The translations under genes and the position numbers were made by a program. From Neoechinorhynchus agilis (taxonomy: Eukaryota; Acanthocephala): a stretch of DNA of 64,000 bases. The stretch spans positions 3,038,001 through 3,102,000 of the forward strand of contig CM121342.1 of the NCBI GenBank assembly GCA_051530055.1. Direction: 5' to 3'. The notes below the pieces were generated by a model, which did no database searches, was not told the origin of the DNA, and saw nothing but the letters and a program-made list of their open reading frames with translations. This document shows positions 11,327-21,328 of the stretch, in pieces. Every line of letters starts with the position of its first letter. Position 1 is the stretch's first letter.

Positions 11327-11932
11327 TCAATGTTTCTTCAGAATACCTTTATTCTCCCAATTTACGACACTATGTGGATTATGGCAGTTCGGGCCGAATC
11401 GGCAACTATTGCTTGCCACAAAATAAAAACAAGCATGAACCTTCTGGCACTCTTTATCCATCACAAAACCGTCACACAATCTAAGCATACGACCAGTCTC
11501 GAAATCCGTTATAAATAAGATCTTTTTGAGGGTTCGGATTTTTACTTTATCGGCACCATGGAACTTTGCTGCCTGGAGATTGTGTTCCGACTTGAGATCG
11601 TGGTCAAATGCACATTTTCGGCCTTTTGTAGAGCTTCCTTTGAGAGTTGTTAAAAAGTATTTACATCCATGAATATATTTGCAATCCTCATTGCGTGATG
11701 GTTAAAACCTACATCTCATGATTTTTGTATTCAAAGCCAGAATGAATTTTGTGTTGTTTTCGTCCGACAATAAACTTAGAAATCGGTGAGTTAAACTGAG
11801 TTTGTACATATCGAGGAGCATTGTTGAAGGATCAACGTCCGTAGGAGTGAGATTCGCGACACTAATTTTAGTTTGCATTGTTTCCACCAATTTGTCAATA
11901 AAGGCATCATTAAAGGCTTCAGGACTCTCCAT
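11327..11932 (-). pseudogene. CCCH zinc-finger gene piece, left arm (PARP12/ZAP-like fingers)
   Basis: An ATG at 11932 opens a 76-codon frame. After a break, a second stretch to the TGA at 11327 encodes cysteine-histidine fingers. One reads C-FYFVASNS-C-RFGPN-C-HNP-H, a perfect C-X8-C-X5-C-X3-H. Before it lies KGRKCAFDHDLKSEHN, which resembles the histidine-flanked finger ends of PARP12/ZC3HAV1-type N-termini. Such fingers bind RNA, but this assignment is by motif only. The frame is interrupted between the N-terminal part and the fingers, and I found no convincing GT-AG intron there, so it is probably decayed. The last codons (11327-11379) lie outside the palindrome and are replaced in the right arm. 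Confidence 0.55.
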
Positions 11933-12105
11933 TATAAGTTGAAATTGTTAGTTTTTTCAACGCCATCGAACCAAATCTTCTGATATTTCTCTATTTCCTA
12001 ACAGTCTCTTGCGTGATTCCTGTACCGAATACGTTTTGGATTTTCCAACTCAATGGAATTTACTTTAGATTTCAATTCACTAGTTGGCTTTTTCTTGATT
12101 CCTGC

Positions 12106-12372
12106 TCACTTGATTGCTATGGAACAATAGCGCCATCGAACCAAATCTTCTGATATTTCTCTATTTCCTAACAGTCTCTTGCGTGATTCTTGTACCGAAT
12201 ACGTGCGGGATTTTCTGACTTCATCAAGTTTTTTATTGCAAAGCTCAACATTACAGCTCGCCGCCGGTGGAGGTCGTGAGTTCCTAGCGGTTTCTTCAAC
12301 ATCGCTAATTGTCGTTCTTTGTCTTTGGCTTACAACCCTAACTTCAATGATATAAAATCGTAGCTTTAACAA
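12106..12372 (-). CDS. 88-residue frame upstream of the CCCH piece, left arm
   Basis: The frame is conserved almost unchanged in the right arm at 21329-21595, but that only reflects the palindrome. It is rich in Arg, Lys and Glu and includes the duplicated ESRKRLLGNREISEDLVRW peptide. It lies upstream of, and in the same direction as, the CCCH finger piece, and could be an N-terminal exon of that gene. I do not recognise a family. Confidence 0.3.
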   Translation of the reverse strand: MLKLRFYIIEVRVVSQRQRTTISDVEETARNSRPPPAASCNVELCNKKLDEVRKSRTYSVQESRKRLLGNREISEDLVRWRYCSIAIK

Positions 12373-12597
12373 TCCTTTGTAAAGTCTGTTAGTTTCTTAT
12401 TGATATCCTTCGACTTAATCAAATTTCGAACTGGTATTATCTGCCGAATTCATCCTCTAAGCAAAAAATCGGTTTGAAGTACTCGACCTTGTACCCATCG
12501 TTCCTGGGCCAAACGAGCACGGCGAATGGCACTCTTGTTGTTTGGTTGAGTTCATTTTGTATGCTTCGGTTAATATTTTATTTACATCAGCTTGTCG

Positions 12598-13220
12598 TTA
12601 ATGAACTGCAAGCCAAAATAAACTTTCTCTCATAATCCAATAATAGAGTACAGTGATTGCGACTAGAAGATAAACTGCCAAATAAAGATTCCGCCATCCT
12701 CTAACAAAATAAACGACTAAATCCAAAATCAACATTCCTATACCCCAAATGAAATTAGCCATTATACACGGGTGCCTCGGTATTCTGCTGCAAAAACTTC
12801 AATCCTGAGAATATAACAAGAAAGGTGACCAATCTGCCAGCAAATTCCAAATAAAAAAACGGAATACTATAAAAAATATCAAGATGATTCCGATCAATAA
12901 CAAGATATAATGATTTTAACTGAACGGATGCATCCGATTTAGATGGTGTTTGAAAGTGCACAGCCGATTCCGAATATGATATTGATCCAAGCCCCGAGAA
13001 GAGCAATTGGATTCTTACAAAAGTTGTCGCCAAACATTGACAAAACGGCTGCCCCAATTACTGATCCTATGAAAAAGGCTGGCTGTGGAATATCCTTTAA
13101 GAATTTCCGATCGCAATATAGATCAAAAGCGAATACCAGCGATCTGTCGTCGGGAAGCGGGTGGATGTAGCCGTTGGACAGGGTATTGTTTTATTTGACA
13201 GTGAATAATAATTCTCAAAC
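12598..13220 (-). pseudogene. SLC22-type organic ion transporter remnant, left arm
   Basis: Mirror copy of the right-arm remnant at 20504-21103, where the motifs are described. The coding direction is minus here. It carries the same interruptions, so decay preceded the palindrome. Only the N-terminal loop, first membrane helices and the region around helices 4-6 are recognisable. Confidence 0.6.
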
Positions 13221-13290
13221 TTTCCATCTGCATTAATTGAAATCGCGTCGCTCATCGGCCATCAAATTAATTTAAAAATTTCTATTCTAC

Positions 13291-13700
13291 TTATATTTTT
13301 GAAAATAGTAACGTTAAAGCTTTCAATATTTTATTTTTTGAAGCTCTATCATTCAAAGCCTCGTGATCATTTTCTTCAATTCTTTTACTTTTCGCCCCAA
13401 TTCTCGTTCTTATACAACTCAAATCCTCCATTAGTAAAGGACATTTATGTTCCGGCATTTGAAATAAATCTAACGAATGAATTTCCCTTCGCTGTTTTGT
13501 GATTACATTGAGTGCCATTTAAACATTTATGGCATCATAGACGTATCTTCTTATATTCTTATAATCTGCCACCTTTTCAGCTATTCTCAAAACCACACCA
13601 TGGAAAATCCCCTGATTTTCATGATCGAAGTAGATTCCAACAAGTTCATCGGCGACTTCGCTGTATGTTGTATTGCTTGGTGCTGATCATGCGTAGTCCG
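13291..13700 (-). pseudogene. TFDP (DP) DNA-binding domain remnant, left arm
   Basis: Mirror copy of the right-arm TFDP remnant at 20010-20512. It has the same in-frame TAA at the position of the leucine in the family motif NVLMAxN, so the stop was present before the arms formed. Here the following frame starts MALNVITKQRREIHSLDL against KEIHSLDL in the right arm. A further upstream frame of 89 codons (13646-13915) overlaps it in another phase and may be the decayed N-terminal part. Confidence 0.65.
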
Positions 13701-13915
13701 AATGTTTTTCTCGTGGTTTTGCAAGGTTCATTGCCTGATTCTGTTCTCGAGTAGAAATGACTGCTGATTCGGTTGAAGATGAAATGATTGAACGTTGTAT
13801 TGAACGTGGCTTTTGATCGAATCGATGAGTACGAGTCTATTTCACTATTGTGGCTCATTTGATCACTGAACGATGGTGAACAGTTCATGTTGTGGTATGG
13901 CGGTACGTTTTCCAT

Positions 13916-14758
13916 TGTGCTTAAATACTTGGATTTGAAGATTCGAATCAGTGAAAGGAAATGCTGAGATCGTGAAAATAAAGATGGCTGAGTTAGGTGA
14001 GGATGCCTTTCAATAGTAAAAGAATGAGAACTTACATTGAAATCATTAAAGCATTTCTGATTCGCAGGATAAAGGCTACTTTGTATTAATGCTGATTTTT
14101 TGACATTTTTAAATTTTTATCCTTTTTTGCTTAGCGAAAAAATGTTAAAATTAGTCCATAGACAACATTTAGTTGTTAATTGAGAAGCGATTTCCGTATC
14201 GATAACATTTTGTTAAACATACTCATTTTTTTGAGACATCAAATCATTCACACAATCGCTCTGGATCCCTGAGATGCCGTTTTGGTGTAACGGTCGAAAG
14301 GACGGATGAAGCGTTCCCTCTCGTTTTCAGAGCAGATTTTTGTAGGAGGAATGCTCCTGATCTCGGATCGCCAGTGATTCGTCTCAATCTCTTAGACAAT
14401 TCCTAGACCAGGTCCTGGGCCGCAGTGAGCTCACACTTTCCAGCATTAAGCTTAACGCTTAATCTCGCATTCTCCCTAATCTTTCCTGATCTCTCGGTTC
14501 GGATATCAGCCTTATGGACGTCAAGAAGGAAGTAAAATGATAATCAGACTCAAGATATAGACAAATAACTACCATACAAATGAAGATTCTTACTACGAAC
14601 AATAAATCATTTTAGTAGGCTGCTATTATTTTTGTCAGCTCTTCTTCAGTACTAATTTTGATTACTAATTCATCAAAACAATGAAAATAAAGCTTCCATT
14701 TCACGTTTGACAATATCTCAGATATTTGTACATTTGAAAGACGCCAATTGAGGTCGAA
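13916..14758. other. intergenic stretch of the left arm, probable promoter region
   Basis: Lies between the TFDP remnant and the five-repeat gene, which point away from each other, so it could hold a bidirectional promoter. The segment 14260-14530 is less AT-rich and contains TGCTCCTGATCTC, also found in the SINE. It lacks a convincing box A and box B, so I do not call it a SINE. Confidence 0.4.
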
Positions 14759-16772
14759 TTGACGTCGTTCAATTTCGGTGCAGTAAAACTAAAACCATAC
14801 TTTAGAATTGTCTTTAAGGTGCAAGAGAACGAATCAAAAATGACGATCAAGCGAACATCAAATGCTAAGGATAAATCACTCGCTCAAATATGTGATGAAT
14901 TGAGAGATAATCTCGACGGTGATTCTTGTACAATCAACCAATCTTTGGCCAAACGAAACCTGCGAGAGTTGTTAACGCGATCGATTACAGCCGAAGAAAT
15001 CTTAAACTTTGGGATGCTTGAGATGGTAGACGAAATGGCCGTAGACAAAGATTGCAAAAGTACAAGTTGGTTCCTAAGTAAATTAAAGAGCAAATTCAAA
15101 AAGATTGTCGGTGAAAAATATATTCCAAGGATGAAAACGACGAAGACATTGGTCAGTACGACCTCAACTCTAAAACGAGCAAATAAAGATGAAGTAATGG
15201 CGAAAAAGAAGATGACAGATTCAAGCGATAAAGGACGAATCCATTATGAAATGGCAACGTCCAAATCATTAAATATGCTGGTTAAAAAAGTTAAAATTGG
15301 ATTGGACTCACAGTTTAAGGTTACAAACAAGAGCTTAGTAACCAGTGTCTTTTCTGAGATTCTCAAACAAGAAATGACCATCTCTCAGATTGGTAAGTCC
15401 GGCCTAATAAAGATTCTCCACCAAATGAATCAAAACAAAGAAAACGGAGAACTTGACCATTTGATTAAAGAAGTTGCAGCAAAAATTAAAGTAGTGCTTG
15501 GCATGGAGAAAGGTAAAAATGCCGATGATAAATCTCATACGATGTCCGGTATCCACTCAAAGTTTGATGTTGAGATTGAAGAGCAGTGTCCGATAGAAAC
15601 GAAATCTAAATCCAGTTTTGAAGACGCGAGCTGTAAAGAAATTTCAAGGAAGAGACTGTCATCAACCATTCAAGGCGAAGAGAAAACAAAAATTCAGCGG
15701 ACAAATTCAACACATCTCCGTCAAAGAATCTTGATGACTATGAACTCTGAGCACAAAATTGTGAATTCTGATTTATTAAGGAGCATCGTTGATGAAATTC
15801 TGAAGGGCGAAGTTAGCCTGAGTGAAATTCGTCAATCCGGATTGATAGATGTCCTTGGAGAGATGCTCGACAACGAGGATAATGCTCCACTCAAGAAACT
15901 CTTAATCCAAGTTGCTATGAAGGTCAAGGAGGCTTTCAATCAAAAGCGATCTAAAGAAAGACCAGCGACCAAATCCAAATTGAATAAACCAAAAGAAGTA
16001 GAACCCGAAATATCAAATACTGATTCTAGTGATCGGGGTTCTAACGCAATTTCGGAAAAGAGAACAGAATCGACGAAGAGAATCAATAGCGATGGAGGAA
16101 TAGAAACGGGACTTCACAATGTCGAAAACGTTCACAGTCAACAGATTTCAGAATCCAAACAATTGATGCCGCCTTCTTGTTTAACCAAGAAGATTAAATT
16201 ACTAAAATTTTTATTGGATTCACAATACGCAACCAAAAGCCTAGAACTGGTGGACGATGTCCTTTCCGAGATTTCAGAATTAGAGATGACTGTGGATGAA
16301 ATCAAAGATTCCGATCTTATAAATATTCTCCATAAGATGGCCAGCAACGGGGAAAACGAACCGTTAATCGACATTATCGATAAAATCGGAAAAAAAGATG
16401 GTGGGAATCTATAATCGGCAACCTACGGAAATGTCCAATATTCCGATCGAAAATAAATCAGGGTCACAATTGAAGGACAAACCACTCAATGAATCGATTT
16501 CAAAAAGAAAATCAAAGCCTTCAATTGAAATGAACTTGAGCATCAAGGAACTCTGCGATCGTTTAAAAAGCATCTTGGACGAGAAGTTCACAGTTCGGAA
16601 CCACGCGATGCTAAAGCGGATACTCAGCGCGATGATTAAACGTGAAATAGCGCTGAGTGAAATTCGGAATAACAATTTGGTCAACATCCTAAGTCAAGTT
16701 CGTTCGAATCAATTAAATATTCGGCACAAGGGACTGCTTGAAAAATTGTTGAAGAAAATAAATGGCGGCTGA
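14759..16772 (+). pseudogene. five-repeat helical protein gene, left arm copy with one frameshift
   Basis: Same gene as the intact right-arm copy at 16951-18963. The frame is open from 14759 to about 16397, then shifts at a run of seven A (six in the right arm), and the remaining 124 codons continue to 16772. Apart from that the two copies differ by only a few residues (Thr/Ala at 29, Cys/Arg at 474, Val/Leu at 455). The single homopolymer difference could be a real inactivating change or an assembly error. If it is an error, both arms encode functional protein. The gene ends about 90 bp before the palindrome axis, so the two copies converge tail to tail. Confidence 0.8.
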
Positions 16773-16950
16773 TATTATCAATCATCACTGATTTTACCCC
16801 ATGTTTAAGAGACGATTGACCAAGGATAAAATATTGTTCATGATATTCAAGGAGCTTTTAGCTAAAAGCTCCTTGAATATCATGAACAATATTTTATCCT
16901 TGGTCAATCGTCTCTTAAACATGGGGTAAAATCAGTGATGATTGATAATA

Positions 16951-18963
16951 TCAGCCGCCATTTATTTTCTTCAACAATTTTTCAAGCAGTCCCTTGTGCC
17001 GAATATTTAATTGATTCGAACGAACTTGACTTAGGATGTTGACCAAATTGTTATTCCGAATTTCACTCAGCGCTATTTCACGTTTAATCATCGCGCTGAG
17101 TATCCGCTTTAGCATCGCGTGGTTCCGAACTGTGAACTTCTCGTCCAAGATGCTTTTTAAACGATCGCAGAGTTCCTTGATGCTCAAGTTCATTTCAATT
17201 GAAGGCTTTGATTTTCTTTTTGAAATCGATTCATTGAGTGGTTTGTCCTTCAATTGTGACCCTGATTTATTTTCGATCGGAATATTGGACATTTCCGTAG
17301 GTTGCCGATTATAGATTCCCACCATCTTTTTTCCGATTTTATCGATAATGTCGATTAACGGTTCGTTTTCCCCGTTGCTGGCCATCTTATGGAGAATATT
17401 TATAAGATCGGAATCTTTGATTTCATCCACAGTCATCTCTAATTCTGAAATCTCGGAAAGGACATCGTCCACCAGTTCTAGGCTTTTGGTTGCGTATTGT
17501 GAATCCAATAAAAATTTTAGTAATTTAATCTTCTTGGTTAAACGAGAAGGCGGCATCAATTGTTTGGATTCTGAAATCTGTTGACTGTGAACGTTTTCGA
17601 GATTGTGAAGTCCCGTTTCTATTCCTCCATCGCTATTGATTCTCTTCGTCGATTCTGTTCTCTTTTCCGAAATTGCGTTAGAACCCCGATCACTAGAATC
17701 AGTATTTGATATTTCGGGTTCTACTTCTTTTGGTTTATTCAATTTGGATTTGGTCGCTGGTCTTTCTTTAGATCGCTTTTGATTGAAAGCCTCCTTGACC
17801 TTCATAGCAACTTGGATTAAGAGTTTCTTGAGTGGAGCATTATCCTCGTTGTCGAGCATCTCTCCAAGGACATCTATCAATCCGGATTGACGAATTTCAC
17901 TCAGGCTAACTTCGCCCTTCAGAATTTCATCAACGATGCTCCTTAATAAATCAGAATTCACAATTTTGTGCTCAGAGTTCATAGTCATCAAGATTCTTTG
18001 ACGGAGATGTGTTGAATTTGTCCGCTGAATTTTTGTTTTCTCTTCGCCTTGAATGGTTGATGACAGTCTCTTCCTTGAAATTTCTTTACAGCTCGCGTCT
18101 TCAAAACTGGATTTAGATTTCGTTTCTATCGGACACTGCTCTTCAATCTCAACATCAAACTTTGAGTGGATACCGGACATCGTATGAGATTTATCATCGG
18201 CATTTTTACCTTTCTCCATGCCAAGCACTACTTTAATTTTTGCTGCAACTTCTTTAATCAAATGGTCAAGTTCTCCGTTTTCTTTGTTTTGATTCATTTG
18301 GTGGAGAATCTTTATTAGGCCGGACTTACCAATCTGAGAGATGGTCATTTCTTGTTTGAGAATCTCAGAAAAGACACTGGTTACTAAGCTCTTGTTTGTA
18401 ACCTTAAACTGTGAGTCCAATCCAATTTTAACTTTTTTAACCAGCATATTTAATGATTTGGACGTTGCCATTTCATAATGGATTCGTCCTTTATCGCTTG
18501 AATCTGTCATCTTCTTTTTCGCCATTACTTCATCTTTATTTGCTCGTTTTAGAGTTGAGGTCGTACTGACCAATGTCTTCGTCGTTTTCATCCTTGGAAT
18601 ATATTTTTCACCGACAATCTTTTTGAATTTGCTCTTTAATTTACTTAGGAACCAACTTGTACTTTTGCAATCTTTGTCTACGGCCATTTCGTCTACCATC
18701 TCAAGCATCCCAAAGTTTAAGATTTCTTCGGCTGTAATCGATCGCGTTAACAACTCTCGCAGGTTTCGTTTGGCCAAAGATTGGTTGATTGTACAAGAAT
18801 CACCGTCGAGATTATCTCTCAATTCATCACATATTTGAGCGAGTGATTTATCCTTAGCATTTGATGTTCGCTTGATCGCCATTTTTGATTCGTTCTCTTG
18901 CACTTTAAAGACAATTCTAAAGTATGGTTTTAGTTTTACTGCACCGAAATTGAACGACGTCAA
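16951..18963 (-). CDS. 670-aa protein of five tandem TND/LEDGF-IBD-like helical repeats
   Basis: Uninterrupted frame of 670 codons. The ATG at 18963 is in frame with a second, possibly better start (MAIKRTS, residue 28). Five repeats of 70-80 residues lie at about 40-118, 170-248, 319-393, 478-547 and 595-668. Each has a leading helix, then a helix ending in a core such as ILKQEMTISQIGKSGLIKIL, and a closing helix ending like AAKIKVVL. Cores of repeats 3, 4 and 5 read ILKGEVSLSEIRQSGLI, ISELEMTVDEIKDSDLI and MIKREIALSEIRNNNLV. The helix order and hydrophobic spacing resemble the TFIIS N-terminal domain and the LEDGF integrase-binding domain, folds that bind short disordered motifs in transcription factors. 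That assignment is inference. Linkers are Lys/Ser-rich and probably disordered, suggesting a nuclear scaffold. There are no introns, membrane segments or signal peptide. Confidence 0.8.
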   Translation of the reverse strand: MTSFNFGAVKLKPYFRIVFKVQENESKMAIKRTSNAKDKSLAQICDELRDNLDGDSCTINQSLAKRNLRELLTRSITAEEILNFGMLEMVDEMAVDKDCKSTSWFLSKLKSKFKKIVGEKYIPRMKTTKTLVSTTSTLKRANKDEVMAKKKMTDSSDKGRIHYEMATSKSLNMLVKKVKIGLDSQFKVTNKSLVTSVFSEILKQEMTISQIGKSGLIKILHQMNQNKENGELDHLIKEVAAKIKVVLGMEKGKNADDKSHTMSGIHSKFDVEIEEQCPIETKSKSSFEDASCKEISRKRLSSTIQGEEKTKIQRTNSTHLRQRILMTMNSEHKIVNSDLLRSIVDEILKGEVSLSEIRQSGLIDVLGEMLDNEDNAPLKKLLIQVAMKVKEAFNQKRSKERPATKSKLNKPKEVEPEISNTDSSDRGSNAISEKRTESTKRINSDGGIETGLHNLENVHSQQISESKQLMPPSRLTKKIKLLKFLLDSQYATKSLELVDDVLSEISELEMTVDEIKDSDLINILHKMASNGENEPLIDIIDKIGKKMVGIYNRQPTEMSNIPIENKSGSQLKDKPLNESISKRKSKPSIEMNLSIKELCDRLKSILDEKFTVRNHAMLKRILSAMIKREIALSEIRNNNLVNILSQVRSNQLNIRHKGLLEKLLKKINGG

Positions 18964-19840
18964 TTCGACCTCAATTGGCGTCTTTCAAATGTACAAATAT
19001 CTGAGATATTGTCAAACGTGAAATGGAAGCTTTATTTTCATTGTTTTGATGAATTAGTAATCAAAATTAGTACTGAAGAAGAGCTGACAAAAATAATAGC
19101 AGCCTACTAAAATGATTTATTGTTCGTAGTAAGAATCTTCATTTGTATGGTAGTTATTTGTCTATATCTTGAGTCTGATTATCATTTTACTTCCTTCTTG
19201 ACGTCCATAAGGCTGATATCCGAACCGAGAGATCAGGAAAGATTAGGGAGAATGCGAGATTAAGCGTTAAGCTTAATGCTGGAAAGTGTGAGCTCACTGC
19301 GGCCCAGGACCTGGTCTAGGAATTGTCTAAGAGATTGAGACGAATCACTGGCGATCCGAGATCAGGAGCATTCCTCCTACAAAAATCTGCTCTGAAAACG
19401 AGAGGGAACGCTTCATAAGTCCTTTCGACCGTTACACCAAAACGGCATCTCAGGGATCCAGAGCGATTGTGTGAATGATTTGATGTCTCAAAAAAATGAG
19501 TATGTTTAACAAAATGTTATCGATACGGAAATCGCTTCTCAATTAACAATTAAATGTTGTCTATGGACTAATTTTAACATTTTTTCGCTAAGCAAAAAAG
19601 GATAAAAATTTAAAAATGTCAAAAAATCAGCATTAATACAAAGTAGCCTTTATCCTGCGAATCAGAAATGCTTTAATGATTTCAATGTAAGTTTTCATTC
19701 TTTTACTATTGAGAGACATCTTCACCAAACTCAGCCATCTTTATTTTCACGATCTCAACATTTCCTCTTACTGATTCGAATCTTCAAATCCAAGTATTTA
19801 AGCACAATGGAAAACGTACCGCCATAATCGTTCAATGATC
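18964..19840. other. intergenic stretch of the right arm, probable promoter region
   Basis: Mirror of 13916-14758. It lies head to head between the five-repeat gene (minus) and the TFDP remnant (plus). No clear TATA motif at a fixed distance from either start. Confidence 0.4.
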
Positions 19841-20009
19841 AAATGAACCACAATCCTGAAGTGGACTCGTACTCATCGATTCGATCAAAAGCCACGTTCA
19901 ATACAACGTTCAATCATTTCATCTTCAACCGAATCAGCAGTCATTTCTACTCGAGAACAGAATCAGGCAATGAACCTTGCAAAACCACGAGAAAAACATT
20001 CGGACTACG

Positions 20010-20512
20010 CATGATCAGCACCAAGCAATACAACATACAGCGAAGTCGCCGATGAACTTGTTGGAATCTACTTCGATCATGAAAATCAGGGGATTTTCCA
20101 TGGTGTGGTTTTGAGAATAGCTGAAAAGGTGGCAGATTATAAGAATATAAGAAGATACGTCTATGATGCCATAAATGTTTAAATGGCACTCAATGTAATC
20201 ACAAAACAGCGAAAGGAAATTCATTCGTTAGATTTATATCAAATGCCGGAACATAAATGTCCTTTACTAATGGAGGATTTGAGTTGTATAAGAACGAGAA
20301 TTGGGGCGAAAAGTAAAAGAATTGAAGAAAATGATCACGAGGCTTTGAATGATAGAGCTTCAAAAAATAAAATATTGAAAGCTTTAACGTTACTATTTTC
20401 AAAAATATAAGTAGAATAGAAATTTTTAAATTAATTTGATGGCCGATGAGCGACGCGATTTCAATTAATGCAGATGGAAAGTTTGAGAATTATTATTCAC
20501 TGTCAAATAAAA
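20010..20512 (+). pseudogene. TFDP (DP) DNA-binding domain remnant, right arm
   Basis: DP proteins pair with E2F to control cell-cycle genes. From 20024 the frame reads SNTTYSEVADELVGIYF, then DYKNIRRYVYDAINV. These match the DP winged-helix signatures TSYNEVADELV and KNIRRRVYDALNV. An in-frame TAA at 20180-20182 replaces the leucine of NVLMA, and the frame resumes at once as MALNVITKQRKEIHSLDL (family: MAMNIISKEKKEIKWIGL), ending at 20410. The following helix is shortened. A short ISINADGKFENYYSL segment near 20450 may be the DP C-terminal domain (ISNDKFEYLFNF). The upstream part before SNTT is out of frame. I infer a decayed gene copy. Readthrough of the single TAA is possible but unsupported. 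Confidence 0.7.
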
Positions 20513-21103
20513 CAATACCCTGTCCAACGGCTACATCCACCCGCTTCCCGACGACAGATCGCTGGTATTCGCTTTTGATCTATATTGCGATCGGAAATTC
20601 TTAAAGGATATTCCACAGCCAGCCTTTTTCATAGGATCAGTAATTGGGGCAGCCGTTTTGTCAATGTTTGGCGACAACTTTTGTAAGAATCCAATTGCTC
20701 TTCTCGGGGCTTGGATCAATATCATATTCGGAATCGGCTGTGCACTTTCAAACACCATCTAAATCGGATGCATCCGTTCAGTTAAAATCATTATATCTTG
20801 TTATTGATCGGAATCATCTTGATATTTTTTATAGTATTCCGTTTTTTTATTTGGAATTTGCTGGCAGATTGGTCACCTTTCTTGTTATATTCTCAGGATT
20901 GAAGTTTTTGCAGCAGAATACCGAGGCACCCGTGTATAATGGCTAATTTCATTTGGGGTATAGGAATGTTGATTTTGGATTTAGTCGTTTATTTTGTTAG
21001 AGGATGGCGGAATCTTTATTTGGCAGTTTATCTTCTAGTCGCAATCACTGTACTCTATTATTGGATTATGAGAGAAAGTTTATTTTGGCTTGCAGTTCAT
21101 TAA
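20504..21103 (+). pseudogene. SLC22-type organic ion transporter remnant, right arm
   Basis: One frame reads NGYIHPLPDDRSLVFAFDLY followed at once by CDRKF, the conserved end of the large extracellular loop in SLC22 transporters (usually ...EWDLVCDRK). It then continues through a membrane helix with FFIGSVIGAAVLSMFGDNF, equivalent to the FFLGVLVGS...SDRFGRK region of major facilitator proteins, and stops at TAA after CALSNTI. Further on, another frame reads YFVRGWRNLYLAVYLL and YYWIMRES, matching the family's R.WR and W..ESPRWL motifs. The pieces are in order but in different frames and without the connecting helices. This is a degraded partial transporter gene. Confidence 0.7.
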
Positions 21104-21328
21104 CGACAAGCTGATGTAAATAAAATATTAACCGAAGCATACAAAATGAACTCAACCAAACAACAAGAGTGCCATTCGCCGTGCTCGTTTGGCCCAGGAA
21201 CGATGGGTACAAGGTCGAGTACTTCAAACCGATTTTTTGCTTAGAGGATGAATTCGGCAGATAATACCAGTTCGAAATTTGATTAAGTCGAAGGATATCA
21301 ATAAGAAACTAACAGACTTTACAAAGGA

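Larger units (their letters stand above)
11380..16861. repeat. left arm of a giant spacerless palindrome
   Basis: Position x in this arm pairs with about 33723-x in the right arm. The centre is the perfect palindrome GGAGCTTTTAGCTAAAAGCTCC at 16851-16872 (22 bp, adjoining further complementary sequence), so there is no spacer. Homology stops at 11380, after GAACTGCCATA on the complementary strand. I saw at least ten single-base differences from the right arm, a 7A/6A homopolymer difference near 16390-16397 and a 22-bp insertion near 13875. The arms are therefore separate, slightly diverged sequences. Content from centre outward: five-repeat gene, intergenic stretch, TFDP-like, SLC22-like and CCCH-like pieces. 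Confidence 0.95.

Noticed and set aside
14260-14530. Possible second SINE type in the palindrome arms, sharing TGCTCCTGATCTC with the SINE
   Set aside because: The shared stretch is short, box A is missing and the box B-like sequence is poor. It is duplicated only by the palindrome.
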